Source: Benzoatithermus flavus
GTDB taxonomy: Bacteria > Pseudomonadota > Alphaproteobacteria > Geminicoccales > Geminicoccaceae
DNA: 64,000 nt
Assembly: GCF_037908215.1 (NCBI RefSeq)
Contig: NZ_JBBLZC010000002.1
Location: 257,869-321,868 of the forward strand
Reading direction: 5' to 3'
The translations under genes were made by a program, and so were the position numbers. A model generated the notes under the pieces. It was given only the letters and a program-made list of their open reading frames with translations, did no database searches and was not told the origin of the DNA. Below are positions 33,571 through 42,680 of the stretch, one piece after another (within the stretch, counting starts at the first letter, position 1; every line of letters starts with the position of its first letter).

Positions 33571-34554
33571 CTAGGCCTCCGCGAACAGCGGGGTGGAGAG
33601 ATAGCGCTCGGCGAAGGAAGGAATGACGACCACGATCATCTTGTCCGCCATCTCCGGCCGCTTCGCCACCTTGAGCGCGGCTGCCACCGCGGCGCCCGAG
33701 GAGATGCCGCCCGGGATGCCCTCGAGCCGGGCGAGGCGGCGCGCCTCCTGGAAGGCCTCGTCGTTGCCGACCGTGACGATCTCGTCGATCAGGCTCGTGT
33801 CCAGGATCTCGGGCACGAAGCCGGCTCCGATGCCCTGGATCGGGTGCGGGGCGGGCTGTCCGCCCGAGAGCACCGGGCTCGCTTCGGGCTCGACCGCCAC
33901 CATGCGCAAGGAGGGCTTCCTCGGCTTCAGCACCTGGCCGCAGCCGGTAAGCGTGCCGCCGGTGCCGATGCCGGACACGATCACATCCACCCGGCCCTCG
34001 GTGTCGACCCAGATTTCCTCGGCTGTGGTCTTGCGGTGGATCTTGGGGTTGGCCGGATTGGCGAACTGGTTCGGCATGATCGCCCCCGGATTGGCGGCCA
34101 GGATCTCTTCCGCCCGGGCGATGGCGCCCTTCATACCCTTCTCGCGCGGGGTGAGTTCGACCTCGGCCCCCAGAAAGCGCAGCATCTTGCGCCGCTCGAT
34201 CGAGACCGATTCCGGCATGGTGAGGATGAGGCGATAGCCGCGCGCCGCGCACACGAAGGCAAGGGCGATGCCGGTGTTGCCCGAGGTCGGCTCGACCAGG
34301 AGAGCGCCGGGCTTCAGCCTGCCCTCGGCCTCGAGCGCCTCGATCATCGCGACACCGATCCGGTCCTTCACGCTGGCGAGCGGGTTGAAGAACTCCAGCT
34401 TGAGCAGGAGATCGGCGCTCAGGCCCTCCTCGGCGGCGAGCCGGCGTGCGCGCACCAGCGGCGTGTTGCCGATCGTCTCCGCGATGCTGTCGTAGATGCG
34501 CCGACGCAGCGGCGGGTCCAGCCGCAAGGGTGTGGGAGCGAGGCGTTGATCCAT
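33571..34554 (-). CDS. cysK: Cysteine synthase
   Basis: 327 residues of the O-acetylserine sulfhydrylase family. PLP Lys lies in NPLASVKDR; PTSGNTGIALAF is the substrate loop and GIGTGGTLTG the PLP phosphate loop. It makes cysteine from O-acetylserine and sulfide. The N-terminus is about 20 residues longer than E. coli CysK. ATG 34554 (MDQRLAPTP) is selected; the 51 in-frame residues before it are not conserved-looking. The AEC transporter is divergent. Confidence 0.93.
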   Translation of the reverse strand: MDQRLAPTPLRLDPPLRRRIYDSIAETIGNTPLVRARRLAAEEGLSADLLLKLEFFNPLASVKDRIGVAMIEALEAEGRLKPGALLVEPTSGNTGIALAFVCAARGYRLILTMPESVSIERRKMLRFLGAEVELTPREKGMKGAIARAEEILAANPGAIMPNQFANPANPKIHRKTTAEEIWVDTEGRVDVIVSGIGTGGTLTGCGQVLKPRKPSLRMVAVEPEASPVLSGGQPAPHPIQGIGAGFVPEILDTSLIDEIVTVGNDEAFQEARRLARLEGIPGGISSGAAVAAALKVAKRPEMADKMIVVVIPSFAERYLSTPLFAEA

Positions 34555-34769
34555 GATCGTCTTTCCTTCGGTCCTCTCGCCGCGACGTCGCGACGCCGAG
34601 CAACGGGGCCGGCGCCCTGCCGTCCGAACGGAGGCGATGAATGCTCGGGCGCGATCATCGGCGGGGCCGGCGCCGGGTTCAACGGCAAAAGGAAGTATCC
34701 GGCCCATCGCTTGAGCCCCGTCGGCGGCTGCGCTACCAACAGCTTCATTCTCCGTCCGAGGTTCCCCCG

Positions 34770-35705
34770 ATCGCCGTCGTCATCGACATCATCGCGCCGA
34801 TCTTCGGCATCGTCCTCATCGGCTGGCTCGCCGCACGCTTCGGCGCCATCGACGAGGCGGCGGGCCGCGGGCTGTCGCTGTTCGCGTTCAACTTCGCCAT
34901 CCCGGTCATGCTGGTGCGCACGCTGGCCGAGGCGGCGCTGCCGCCGCATCCGGAATGGCGCTTCGTCCTCGCCTATTTCGGCGGCGCTTTCGCGAACTTC
35001 GGCCTCGCCGCCTTCCTCGCCCGGCGGCTGTTCGGGCGTGAACGTGCCGAGCCCGCGATCTTCGGCATCACTGCCGCCTTCTCCAACACCACCATCCTCG
35101 GCATTCCGCTCATCCTCCAGGCTTATGGCGAGCCCGCGGCGGTACCGCTGTCGCTGATCTTGGGGTTTCACAGCGCGCTTCTGTTCACCCTCACGACCGT
35201 GGTGGCGGAGCTCGGGGTCGGGGCGGGAAGCTCGCTCGGGCGGATGCTCGCGAACATCCTGAAAGGGCTCGTCACCAACCCGATCTTGTGGGGCATCGGT
35301 ATCGGGCTCGTCCTCAACCATCTGGGCCTTGCCCTGCCGTCGGTGCTCGACCGGCTCGCCACGACGCTGGGCGCCGCTGCCCTGCCGGCGGCGCTGTTCG
35401 CGCTCGGCGCCAATCTGAGCCGCTTTCGGCTCATGGGCAGCCTGCGCGAGGCGCTGCTTTTGACCTTCCTCAAGATCCTGGCGCAGCCCGCGCTGATCTG
35501 GCTCCTGGCAAAGGGGGCCTTCGCCCTGCCGCCGCTGTCGACCGCGATCGCCGTCACGATCGGCGCCCTGCCGTCGGGCATCAACGCCTATCTGTTCGCG
35601 GCCCGCTACCGCGCCGCGGTGCCGGAAGCGACCAGCACCATCCTGCTTTCCACCCTGGTGTCGGTGGTCACGGTCGGCCTGCTGCTGACGGTGCTGCGCC
35701 ATTAG
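34770..35705 (+). CDS. AEC family transporter, possible AUC start
   Basis: A ten-helix transporter of the auxin efflux carrier family (malonate/malate MdcF-like): IDIIAPIFGIVLIGWLAARF, FNFAIPVMLVRTL, FSNTTILGIPLILQAYGEP, AALPAALFALGANLSRFR and a C-terminal LSTLVSVVTVGLLLTVL. Family members start just before the first helix. In this frame no ATG, GTG or TTG occurs between 34641 and the helix. An ATC at 34770 sits eight bases after GAGG and would give a normal 311-residue protein. The alternative ATG at 34641 adds 43 arginine-rich residues. Confidence 0.8.
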   Translation: MAVVIDIIAPIFGIVLIGWLAARFGAIDEAAGRGLSLFAFNFAIPVMLVRTLAEAALPPHPEWRFVLAYFGGAFANFGLAAFLARRLFGRERAEPAIFGITAAFSNTTILGIPLILQAYGEPAAVPLSLILGFHSALLFTLTTVVAELGVGAGSSLGRMLANILKGLVTNPILWGIGIGLVLNHLGLALPSVLDRLATTLGAAALPAALFALGANLSRFRLMGSLREALLLTFLKILAQPALIWLLAKGAFALPPLSTAIAVTIGALPSGINAYLFAARYRAAVPEATSTILLSTLVSVVTVGLLLTVLRH

Positions 35706-35809
35706 GGCATCCGGCGCCCGATGGGGCTCCCCAGCGTCGTGGTCGGGCTTGCGCGCCGGCGCCGACCCGGCCACTAACCCTCCCGATCCGCCACGACGGG
35801 AAGGGGATC

Positions 35810-36670
35810 ATGGGCTTCGATACGCTGCTCCTGGACTGGCTCCGGCTCGGCCTGCGCTGGCTGCACGTGATGGCCGCCATCGTCTGGCTCGGCACGGCCT
35901 TCTACTTCATGGGCCTCGACCAGGAGCTGCGGCGCCGGCCGGCACGTCGGCCGGAAGACGGCAAGGGAGAGGCCTGGCAGGTGCACGGCGGCGGCTTCTA
36001 TCACATCGAAGGCGTCGTGCCCGGGGGCGAGCCCCCGCCGGGAGCAGGTTTCGCCCGCTTCCGCTGGCCTGCCTACACCACCTGGATCTCGGGCTTCCTC
36101 CTCCTGGCGGTCCTTTACTACGTCGAGGCCACGTTGCGCCTGACCGGACCGGATGCGACCGGGCTGTCGCCCGTGCCCGCCGTTCTGCTCACCCTCGCGT
36201 CGCTCACCCTGGGCTACACGCTCTACGAGGGCCTGTGCCGCGCGGCCCCCACCCGCCGGCCCCGGGTGCTGGCGCTCGCCTGCTTCCTCCTGCTCACGGC
36301 CTTCGCCTGGCTGCACGCCCTGCTGCTCGACGGCCGCGCCGCGCTGCTCCTCGACGGTGCCTTGGTCGGCACGATCATGGTCGCGAACGTCGCTCACATC
36401 ATGATCCCGATCCAGCGCCGGGCGCTCGCCGCCTGGGGCGAGGGCAGGGAGCCGGATGCCGCGGACCTGGAGCGGGCGCGGACGCGCGCGGCGCACAACG
36501 ACCACCTGGCGCTGGCCGCCGTGCTCGCCATGCTGGGCGGCCACTATCCCTTGCTCCACGAGGGTGGCCGGAGCTGGCTCGCGTTCGCGGCAGCGCTGGT
36601 CGTGAGCGCCGGCGCCGCCCGGCTGTGGCGCCGGCAGCACGGCGGACGCGGGCCGGGGCTCACGCCATAG
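35810..36670 (+). CDS. PuuD-like (urate hydroxylase N-terminal domain) membrane protein
   Basis: 286 residues with about eight predicted helices. RWLHVMAAIVWLGTAFYFMG, WQVHGGGFYHIEG, PAYTTWISGFLLLAVLYYVE and MVANVAHIMIPIQR match the membrane domain of PuuD, the membrane urate hydroxylase of Rhizobiales. Known PuuD proteins carry a C-terminal cytochrome c domain; no CxxCH is present here. The neighbours are not purine genes. GGGG just before ATG 35810 sets the start. Its end overlaps the convergent methyltransferase by 11 bases. Confidence 0.8.
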   Translation: MGFDTLLLDWLRLGLRWLHVMAAIVWLGTAFYFMGLDQELRRRPARRPEDGKGEAWQVHGGGFYHIEGVVPGGEPPPGAGFARFRWPAYTTWISGFLLLAVLYYVEATLRLTGPDATGLSPVPAVLLTLASLTLGYTLYEGLCRAAPTRRPRVLALACFLLLTAFAWLHALLLDGRAALLLDGALVGTIMVANVAHIMIPIQRRALAAWGEGREPDAADLERARTRAAHNDHLALAAVLAMLGGHYPLLHEGGRSWLAFAAALVVSAGAARLWRRQHGGRGPGLTP

Positions 36671-37370
36671 CGCGCCGGAACAGCAGCCCGCGGCGCTCGC
36701 AGAGGTCGATCGCGAGCTCGAACCCGGCTGCGAGCAGCCGGCGGACGACCTTGCCGCAGCCTGCATCGCCGATGATGTCGGGATGCATCTCGATGCAGAC
36801 GGCCCGGACACCGTCCAGCTCGGCATGGTCGAACAGCTCGGCCTCGTAGCCTTCGACGTCGACGACGAGGACGGTGGGCCTGATCCGCTCCATGATATCC
36901 CGGAACGCGACCTGCCGCACCTCGCTGGCCCGCTCGGCACCGGGGCGGCCGGTGAACGAGGACGACTGCGGCGCGCTCGCGTTGACGAAGAAAGGCCGGG
37001 TACCGTCGGCGTCGCCCACGAAGGCGATCTCGAACCGGGGCGAGACACCGTTCAGGGCGAACGTGGCCCGGATCGGCTCCGCCATGGCGGGGTTGGCCTC
37101 GAAGGTCCACACCCGCTCGCCGCCGATGCGCTTCGCGCACAAGGTGGCGATCAGGCCGATGCCGGTGCCGAGCTCGAGCACGGTGTCGTCGGGGCGCAGC
37201 ACGGCCGCGAGCATGCGGCGCTCCGCACCCTCGTAGGTGCCGCGCTGCAAGGCCCGGCGCAGGCTTCTCGGCGTGTCCGGGCTTATCGGGACGACGGCCT
37301 CCTCGATGCGCACGCTGGCAGGGGAGGAGACGTCGTCCAGACGGCGGCGGAGCTTCTCGATCAAGCGCAT
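36660..37370 (-). CDS. FkbM family methyltransferase
   Basis: 236 residues. The SAM-binding motif is DTVLELGTGIGLIATLCA; VWTFEANPAMAEPI follows, and the FkbM hallmark VVDVEGYEAELF and CIEMHPDIIGD lie in the second half. FkbM enzymes O-methylate polyketides, sugars and glycans. No glycan cluster is adjacent, so the substrate is unknown. ATG 37370 (MRLIEKLRRRL) is the best start. The long upstream frame to 37811 is a shadow. Confidence 0.85.
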   Translation of the reverse strand: MRLIEKLRRRLDDVSSPASVRIEEAVVPISPDTPRSLRRALQRGTYEGAERRMLAAVLRPDDTVLELGTGIGLIATLCAKRIGGERVWTFEANPAMAEPIRATFALNGVSPRFEIAFVGDADGTRPFFVNASAPQSSSFTGRPGAERASEVRQVAFRDIMERIRPTVLVVDVEGYEAELFDHAELDGVRAVCIEMHPDIIGDAGCGKVVRRLLAAGFELAIDLCERRGLLFRRAMA

Positions 37371-37444
37371 GGATGGTTTCCGCCGCGACCTGCTGCGCAC
37401 CGCCGGCCTTTCGGCCGCGGCACGACGGGATGAGGGTATCGAGG

Positions 37445-38359
37445 TCAGCGCGTCGGGACGGGTGTCTCGCCGCGATAGTCGTAGAAGCCGCGCTTCACTT
37501 TCCGGCCGAGCCAGCCGGCCTCGACGTACTTCACGAGGAGCGGGCACGGGCGGTACTTGCTGTCCGCGAGCCCCTCGTAGAGCACCTGCATGATGGCGAG
37601 GCAGGTGTCGAGGCCGATGAAGTCGGCGAGCTCGAGCGGTCCCATCGGGTGGTTGGCGCCGAGCTTCATCGCGTTGTCGATGGACTCGACCGTGCCGACG
37701 CCCTCGTAGAGGGTATAGACGGCTTCGTTGATCATCGGCAGCAGGATGCGGTTGACGATGAAGGCCGGGAAGTCCTCGGCGGTGACCGCCTGCTTGCCCA
37801 GCTTCTCGCACACGCCGCGGATCGCCTGGTAGGTGTCCTCCTCGGTGGCGATGCCCCGGATGATCTCGACGAGCTTCATCGCCGGCACCGGGTTCATGAA
37901 GTGCATGCCGATGAAGCGCTCGGGCCGGTCGGTGCAGGCCGCGAGCCGCGTGATCGAGATCGAGGAGGTGTTGGAGGCGATGATCGCCTCGGGCTTCAGG
38001 TGCGGGACGAGGGCGGCGAAGATCTTGCGCTTGAGCTCCTCGTTCTCGGTCGCCGCCTCGATGACGAGCTCGCAGTCGCGGAAGGGCTCGAGGCTCTCGG
38101 TGGTGACGATCCGGGCGAGAGCCTGCTGCTTGCCCTCCTCGGTCAGGACACCCTTGCTGACATGGCGGCCGAGGAAGAAGTCGATCCGGCTCATGGCCGC
38201 ATCGAGCGCCTGGCGCGAGATGTCGTTGAGCCGCACCTCGAAGCCGGACTCCGCGGCCACCTGCGCGATGCCGGCGCCCATCTGGCCCGCGCCGATCACG
38301 CCGATCCGCTTGATCTCCGGGATCGGCGGATAGTCACGCTGGGCATAAGTCGTCGCCAT
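37445..38359 (-). CDS. 3-hydroxybutyryl-CoA dehydrogenase
   Basis: 304 residues of the HBD/PaaH family. The Rossmann motif is GVIGAGQMGAGIAQVAAESG; VIEAATENEELKRKIFA, ASNTSSISITRLA and the catalytic HFMNPVPAMKLVEI follow. The C-terminal domain starts GPLELADFIGLDTCL. It oxidises (S)-3-hydroxyacyl-CoA with NAD+, or the reverse. It is the last gene of the cluster twin-TM protein, adenosyltransferase, etfB, etfA, dehydrogenase. GGAG precedes ATG 38359. Confidence 0.93.
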   Translation of the reverse strand: MATTYAQRDYPPIPEIKRIGVIGAGQMGAGIAQVAAESGFEVRLNDISRQALDAAMSRIDFFLGRHVSKGVLTEEGKQQALARIVTTESLEPFRDCELVIEAATENEELKRKIFAALVPHLKPEAIIASNTSSISITRLAACTDRPERFIGMHFMNPVPAMKLVEIIRGIATEEDTYQAIRGVCEKLGKQAVTAEDFPAFIVNRILLPMINEAVYTLYEGVGTVESIDNAMKLGANHPMGPLELADFIGLDTCLAIMQVLYEGLADSKYRPCPLLVKYVEAGWLGRKVKRGFYDYRGETPVPTR

Positions 38360-38390
38360 GGAAGGAGCTCCGTCGGGTGCGCTAGCGCGT

Positions 38391-39338
38391 TCAGGCCGAT
38401 TTGGCGCGCTTCAATTCTTCGGCGAGTTCGGGCACCAGCTTGAAGAGATCGCCGACGAGGCCGTAGTCGGCGACCTGGAAGATCGGCGCCTCCTCGTCCT
38501 TGTTGATCGCGACGATCACCTTGCTGTCCTTCATCCCCGCCAGATGCTGGATCGCGCCCGAGATCCCCACCGCCACGTAGAGTTCGGGTGCCACGATCTT
38601 GCCGGTCTGCCCGACCTGCCAGTCGTTGGGCGCGAAGCCCGCGTCCACCGCCGCTCGCGACGCGCCCACGGCGGCCCCGAGCGCATCGGCGAGCTGCTCG
38701 ATCAGCTTGAAGTTCTCGGCCGAGCCCACGCCGCGCCCGCCCGAGACCACGATCCTGGCACTGGTGAGGTCGGGGCGGTCGGACCGGCTGACCTCGCGGC
38801 CGAGGAACCGGGCGAGGCCCATTGCCGGCACGGCCGCGACCGTCACGATCTCGGCCTGGCCGCCTTCGGCCTCGGCGGCTGGGAACGCCGTGGTGCGCAC
38901 CGTTATCACACGCTTCTGGTCCGTGCTCTTCACGGTCGCGAGCGCATTGCCGGCGTAGATGTAGCGCTTGAACGTGTCGGGGCCGAGCACGTCGACGATG
39001 TCGCTGATCTGCGCCGTGTCGAGCAGCGCTGCCACCCGGGGCATCACGTTCTTGCCGGTCGTGGTCGAGGCGGCGACGAGATAATCGTAACCGTCGGCCA
39101 CCGAGAGGATGAGGGCGGCCAGATCCTCGGCGACCGGATGGGCGTAAGGCTCGGCGTCGACGTGCAGCACCCGGCGCACGCCCTGAACCTTGGCGGCGGC
39201 CTGGGCTACGGCCGCGGCCCCCTGGCCCGCCACCAGGATGTCGACCTCGGGCCCGAGCTTGCTCGCGGCGGCAACGGCGTGCAGCGTGGCCTTGTCGAGG
39301 CTCGCGTTGTCGTGCTGGGCGAGAACGAGAACGGCCAT
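38391..39338 (-). CDS. etfA: Electron transfer flavoprotein alpha subunit
   Basis: 315 residues. The N-terminal domain opens MAVLVLAQHDNASLDKAT. The FAD-binding C-terminal domain has VSGGRGVGSAENFKLIEQLA, GQTGKIVAPELYVAVGISG, IQHLAGMKDSKVIVAINKD and FQVADYGLVGDLFKLVPEL. ETF accepts electrons from acyl-CoA dehydrogenases and passes them to ETF-ubiquinone oxidoreductase. The start overlaps the etfB stop by one base (TGATG), so the subunits are coupled. Confidence 0.96.
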   Translation of the reverse strand: MAVLVLAQHDNASLDKATLHAVAAASKLGPEVDILVAGQGAAAVAQAAAKVQGVRRVLHVDAEPYAHPVAEDLAALILSVADGYDYLVAASTTTGKNVMPRVAALLDTAQISDIVDVLGPDTFKRYIYAGNALATVKSTDQKRVITVRTTAFPAAEAEGGQAEIVTVAAVPAMGLARFLGREVSRSDRPDLTSARIVVSGGRGVGSAENFKLIEQLADALGAAVGASRAAVDAGFAPNDWQVGQTGKIVAPELYVAVGISGAIQHLAGMKDSKVIVAINKDEEAPIFQVADYGLVGDLFKLVPELAEELKRAKSA

Positions 39339-40087
39339 CAGAGCACTCCCGCGTCGTTCTTGAGCTTCTGGACGAGATCCTGCACCGAGGCGACCTTGAT
39401 CCCGGCCTGGCGCCGCGGCGGCTCCTCGAAGCGGAGATACTGGAGCCGGGGGGCCACATCGACGCCCAGCTCCTCGGGCTTCAGCGTGTCGATCGGCTTC
39501 TTCTTCGCCTTCATGATGTTGGGCAGCGACGCGTAGCGCGGTTCGTTCAGGCGGAGATCGACCGTGACGATCGCCGGCAGCTTCACCTCGAGCTGCTCGA
39601 GGCCTTCGTCGACCTCGCGGCTCACCATGGCCGCGCCACCTTCGATCTGCAGCTTCGAGACGAAGGTGGCCTGCGGCCAGCCCAAAAGGGCAGCCAGCAT
39701 CTGCCCGGTCTGGTTGCTGTCGTCGTCGATCGCCTGCTTGCCCAGGATGACGAGGCCGGGTTGCTCCTTCTCGACGATGGCCCTCAGGAGCTTCGCGACC
39801 GCGAGCGGCTGGAGCTCGGTTCCGGTCTCGACCAGGATGGCGCGGTCGGCACCCATGGCGAGCGCCGTGCGCAGGGTCTCCTGGCACTTGGCGTCGCCCA
39901 GCGAGACGGCGACGACCTCGGTGGCGGTGCCCTTCTCCTTGAGCCGGATCGCCTCTTCGGTCGCGATCTCGTCGAACGGATTCATCGACATCTTGACGTT
40001 GGCGATGTCGACCCCGCTCCCGTCCGCCTTGACCCGGACCTTGACGTTGTAGTCGACCACCCGCTTCACCGGCACGAGTATTTTCAT
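39338..40087 (-). CDS. etfB: Electron transfer flavoprotein beta subunit
   Basis: 249 residues. MKILVPVKRVVDYNVKVRVK is the classic start, with SMNPFDEIATEEAIRLKEKG, the recognition region around LVILGKQAIDDDSNQTGQML and QATFVSKLQIEGG. It binds AMP and forms a heterodimer with EtfA. GGAGCAG immediately precedes ATG 40087; the longer frame to 40111 is not needed. Confidence 0.96.
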   Translation of the reverse strand: MKILVPVKRVVDYNVKVRVKADGSGVDIANVKMSMNPFDEIATEEAIRLKEKGTATEVVAVSLGDAKCQETLRTALAMGADRAILVETGTELQPLAVAKLLRAIVEKEQPGLVILGKQAIDDDSNQTGQMLAALLGWPQATFVSKLQIEGGAAMVSREVDEGLEQLEVKLPAIVTVDLRLNEPRYASLPNIMKAKKKPIDTLKPEELGVDVAPRLQYLRFEEPPRRQAGIKVASVQDLVQKLKNDAGVL

Positions 40088-40218
40088 CTGCTCCGCCTTC
40101 GTTGCGCGCAATTGACCCGGCTCGGCAGGGGGCGAACCGGGCGAGGCCCTGCTGATTGTGCAACGCAGCAGGGATAGGACCCGGTCACGGGGATGTCAAT
40201 TATGGATGCGACATCGTT

Positions 40219-40782
40219 TTAACGGTTAGCGCCGGGCACCCAGAGCACGTCCTGCGCACCCTTGTCGTTGAGCCGGCGCGAGAGGACGAACAAATGATCC
40301 GATAGACGATTCAGATATCGGATCGCCGCGGGATTGACCGCCTCTGCCTCGGCCAGCTCGCACACCAGGCGCTCGGCGCGTCGTGATACCGTGCGGGCGA
40401 GATGGAGATGCGCCGCAGCCGGCGTACCGCCCGGCAGGACGAAGGACCGCAGCGGCAGGAGCTCGGCGTTCATGGCATCGATCTCGCGCTCGAGCCGCTC
40501 CACCTGGCTGTCCTGGATGCGCAGCGTGCCGGGATCGGCGAAGTCGGCGCCGGGGCGGCAGAGATCGGCACCGAGATCGAAGAGATCGTTCTGGATCCGC
40601 GCCAGCATGGCGTCCGCCTCGCCGCTCGTGTGCAGCCGGGCGAGGCCGATCGTCGCGTTGGCCTCGTCCACCGTGCCGTAGGCCGAGACGCGCAGCGTGT
40701 GCTTGGCGACCCGCGTGCCGTCGCCCAGGGAGGTCCGCCCCTGATCGCCACCCCTGGTGTAGATCCTGGTCAATGTCACCAT
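40219..40782 (-). CDS. Cob(I)yrinic acid a,c-diamide adenosyltransferase (PduO type)
   Basis: 187 residues of the PduO/MMAB family. The ATP-binding N-terminus reads YTRGGDQGRTSLGDGTRVAK, then GTVDEANATIGLAR. Helices end with the conserved SRRAERLVCELAE and AIRYLNRLSDHLFVLSRRLN. It adenosylates cob(I)alamin to coenzyme B12, needed by methylmalonyl-CoA mutase and similar enzymes. Its position between a twin-TM protein and etfB suggests a link to acyl-CoA/propionate metabolism. Confidence 0.93.
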   Translation of the reverse strand: MVTLTRIYTRGGDQGRTSLGDGTRVAKHTLRVSAYGTVDEANATIGLARLHTSGEADAMLARIQNDLFDLGADLCRPGADFADPGTLRIQDSQVERLEREIDAMNAELLPLRSFVLPGGTPAAAHLHLARTVSRRAERLVCELAEAEAVNPAAIRYLNRLSDHLFVLSRRLNDKGAQDVLWVPGANR

Positions 40783-40792
40783 CGTCGGCAGC

Positions 40793-40984
40793 TCAGCGCT
40801 GGGTCAGGAACAGGAGGCCGAGGAGCACCACGGCCAGAAGCTGCAGCCCGACGCGGGCCCGCATCAGCTTGTTGCCGTACTTTTCGTTGAAGGCGCCGCC
40901 GCGGAAGAAGCCGACGAGGCCGACCATCAGCACGCCGGCCGTGGCCAGCATCGCCAGGAGGAGGAGAACGGGGAGGAGATTCAT
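40793..40984 (-). CDS. Twin transmembrane protein
   Basis: 63 residues with two helices (LLPVLLLLAMLATAGVLMVG and LLAVVLLGLLFLTQR) joined by a basic loop FNEKYGNKLMRARVG. The loop pattern recalls HIG1-type two-helix proteins. It precedes the adenosyltransferase by 10 bases and is probably the first gene of that operon. No function is established. Confidence 0.8.
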   Translation of the reverse strand: MNLLPVLLLLAMLATAGVLMVGLVGFFRGGAFNEKYGNKLMRARVGLQLLAVVLLGLLFLTQR

Positions 40985-41291
40985 GGCGGTCCAGGGTCAT
41001 GGGCGGGAGGGCGGGTGTGCCGTGCCGCCTCGGGTTGCGCCGCACGAACGATACCAGATCGACCCGCGGCTGTCGCAGACCTGCTACTGCGGCACCTCCG
41101 TGCCTTTCGCAAGCGCGGTCGACGACGGACGACCCTTTATCTGGGCTGCCGAAAGGCTTTCCGAAAGCCCGTCACCGACCCGAACGGACGAGACGGTGGA
41201 ATTGTGCGCCGTCATGGTCTATTGGATAAACTAGGTGAAGCCTTTCTGGCGGCGGGCCGGGCGGGCCCGGCCGGGAGAGAGGGAGGAGAAG
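40985..41291. other. Divergent intergenic region upstream of dctA
   Basis: About 307 bases between the twin-TM gene and dctA. A 15-base palindrome, GGCTTTC-C-GAAAGCC (41155-41169), lies about 120 bases before the dctA start and could be an operator. A second small palindrome, GGCAC-CTCC-GTGCC, is nearby; its spacing does not fit a sigma-54 promoter. The open frames here look spurious. Confidence 0.4.
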
Positions 41292-42680
41292 ATGGCGGTT
41301 CCAGCGGTCGGAATGGCGCCCACGGCCCACCGCAGGCCCTGGTATCGGCACCTCTACGCCCAGGTCCTGTGCGCGATCCTGCTCGGCGTGCTCCTCGGCT
41401 ACTTCTATCCCGGCGTCGCCACGCAGATGAAGCCTCTGGGCGACGCCTTCATCAAGCTCATCAAGATGCTGATCGCCCCGATCATCTTCTGCACGGTGGT
41501 GCACGGCATCGCCAGCATGGAGGACATGAAGAAGGTCGGCCGGGTCGGCGTCAAGGCGCTGGTCTATTTCGAGGTGATGACCACGCTGGCGCTGATCGTC
41601 GGCCTCGTCGTCGTCAATCTGTGGCGGCCCGGCGCCGGCATGAACGTCGATCCCGCCACGATCGACACCAAGGCCATCCAGACCTACACCGCCCAGGCGG
41701 AGCAGCAGAGCACGGTCGACTATTTCTTGCACATCATCCCGAACACGGTAGTCGGCGCCTTCGCCGAGGGCGACATCCTGCAGGTCCTGTTCTTCGCCGT
41801 CCTGTTCGCCTTCGCGCTCCACATGCTGGGCGAGCGCGGCAGGCCGCTCCTCCATCTCGTCGACCAGACCGCGCACGTCTTCTTCGGCATCGTCGGCATC
41901 GTGATGCGCGTAGCCCCTATCGGCGCCTTCGGCGCCATGGCGTTCACCATCGGCAAGTACGGCATCGGCACCCTGCTCTCGCTGGGCGCTCTGATGGCGG
42001 GCTTCTACACCACATGCCTCATCTTCATCTTCGGCGTGCTCGGCATCGTGTGCCGGCTGGCCGGGTTCAGCGTGCTCCGGTTCATCCGCTACATCAAGGA
42101 GGAGCTCCTGATCGTGCTCGGCACCTCCTCCTCGGAGTCGGTGCTGCCGCGGATGCTGGCCAAGATGGAGATCCTGGGCTGCGACAAGTCCGTGGTCGGT
42201 TTGGTGATCCCGACCGGCTATTCGTTCAACCTCGACGGCACCTGCATCTATCTCACCATGGCCGCGCTGTTCCTGGCGCAGGCCACCAACACCGAGCTCA
42301 CCCTGTGGCAGCAGCTCGGTATCCTGGCCGTGCTCCTCCTCACCTCGAAGGGGGCGGCGGGCGTCACCGGCTCGGGCTTCATCGTCCTCGCCTCCACGCT
42401 CGCCGCAGTCGGCCACATCCCGGTCGCGAGCATCGCGTTGATCCTGGGTGTGGACCGGTTCATGTCCGAAGCGCGGGCATTGACCAACCTGATCGGCAAC
42501 GGTGTGGCCACGGTCGTGGTCGCGAAATGGGAGGGAGCGCTCGACGAGGCGCGGCTGCAGCAGCATCTCAGCGCCGAGACCGAGGAGGAGGCGGACGACC
42601 CGGAGCGGGTGCTCGTCGTCGAGGAGATGGCCCATGAGCGTCCCCACGATCTCGACGAGGGCCGCCCGATACGGGCCTGA
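41292..42680 (+). CDS. dctA: C4-dicarboxylate transporter, DctA/SDF family
   Basis: 462 residues of the sodium/proton:dicarboxylate symporters. YRHLYAQVLCAILLGVLLGY starts the first helix. Conserved elements include APIIFCTVVHGIASM, GTSSSESVLPRMLAK (the serine-rich hairpin), SFNLDGTCIYLTMAALFLAQ (with NLDGT) and AGVTGSGFIVLASTLAAVGH. It imports succinate, fumarate and malate. GGAGGAGAAG just before ATG 41292 decides the start against the longer frame from 41235. No dctBD two-component genes are adjacent. Confidence 0.93.
   Translation: MAVPAVGMAPTAHRRPWYRHLYAQVLCAILLGVLLGYFYPGVATQMKPLGDAFIKLIKMLIAPIIFCTVVHGIASMEDMKKVGRVGVKALVYFEVMTTLALIVGLVVVNLWRPGAGMNVDPATIDTKAIQTYTAQAEQQSTVDYFLHIIPNTVVGAFAEGDILQVLFFAVLFAFALHMLGERGRPLLHLVDQTAHVFFGIVGIVMRVAPIGAFGAMAFTIGKYGIGTLLSLGALMAGFYTTCLIFIFGVLGIVCRLAGFSVLRFIRYIKEELLIVLGTSSSESVLPRMLAKMEILGCDKSVVGLVIPTGYSFNLDGTCIYLTMAALFLAQATNTELTLWQQLGILAVLLLTSKGAAGVTGSGFIVLASTLAAVGHIPVASIALILGVDRFMSEARALTNLIGNGVATVVVAKWEGALDEARLQQHLSAETEEEADDPERVLVVEEMAHERPHDLDEGRPIRA

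Noticed and set aside
41060..41120. Possible sigma-54 promoter before dctA (GGCAC...TGCC)
   Set aside because: The GG and GC elements are nine bases apart, not ten, and the site is better described as a short palindrome. No dctBD genes are nearby.
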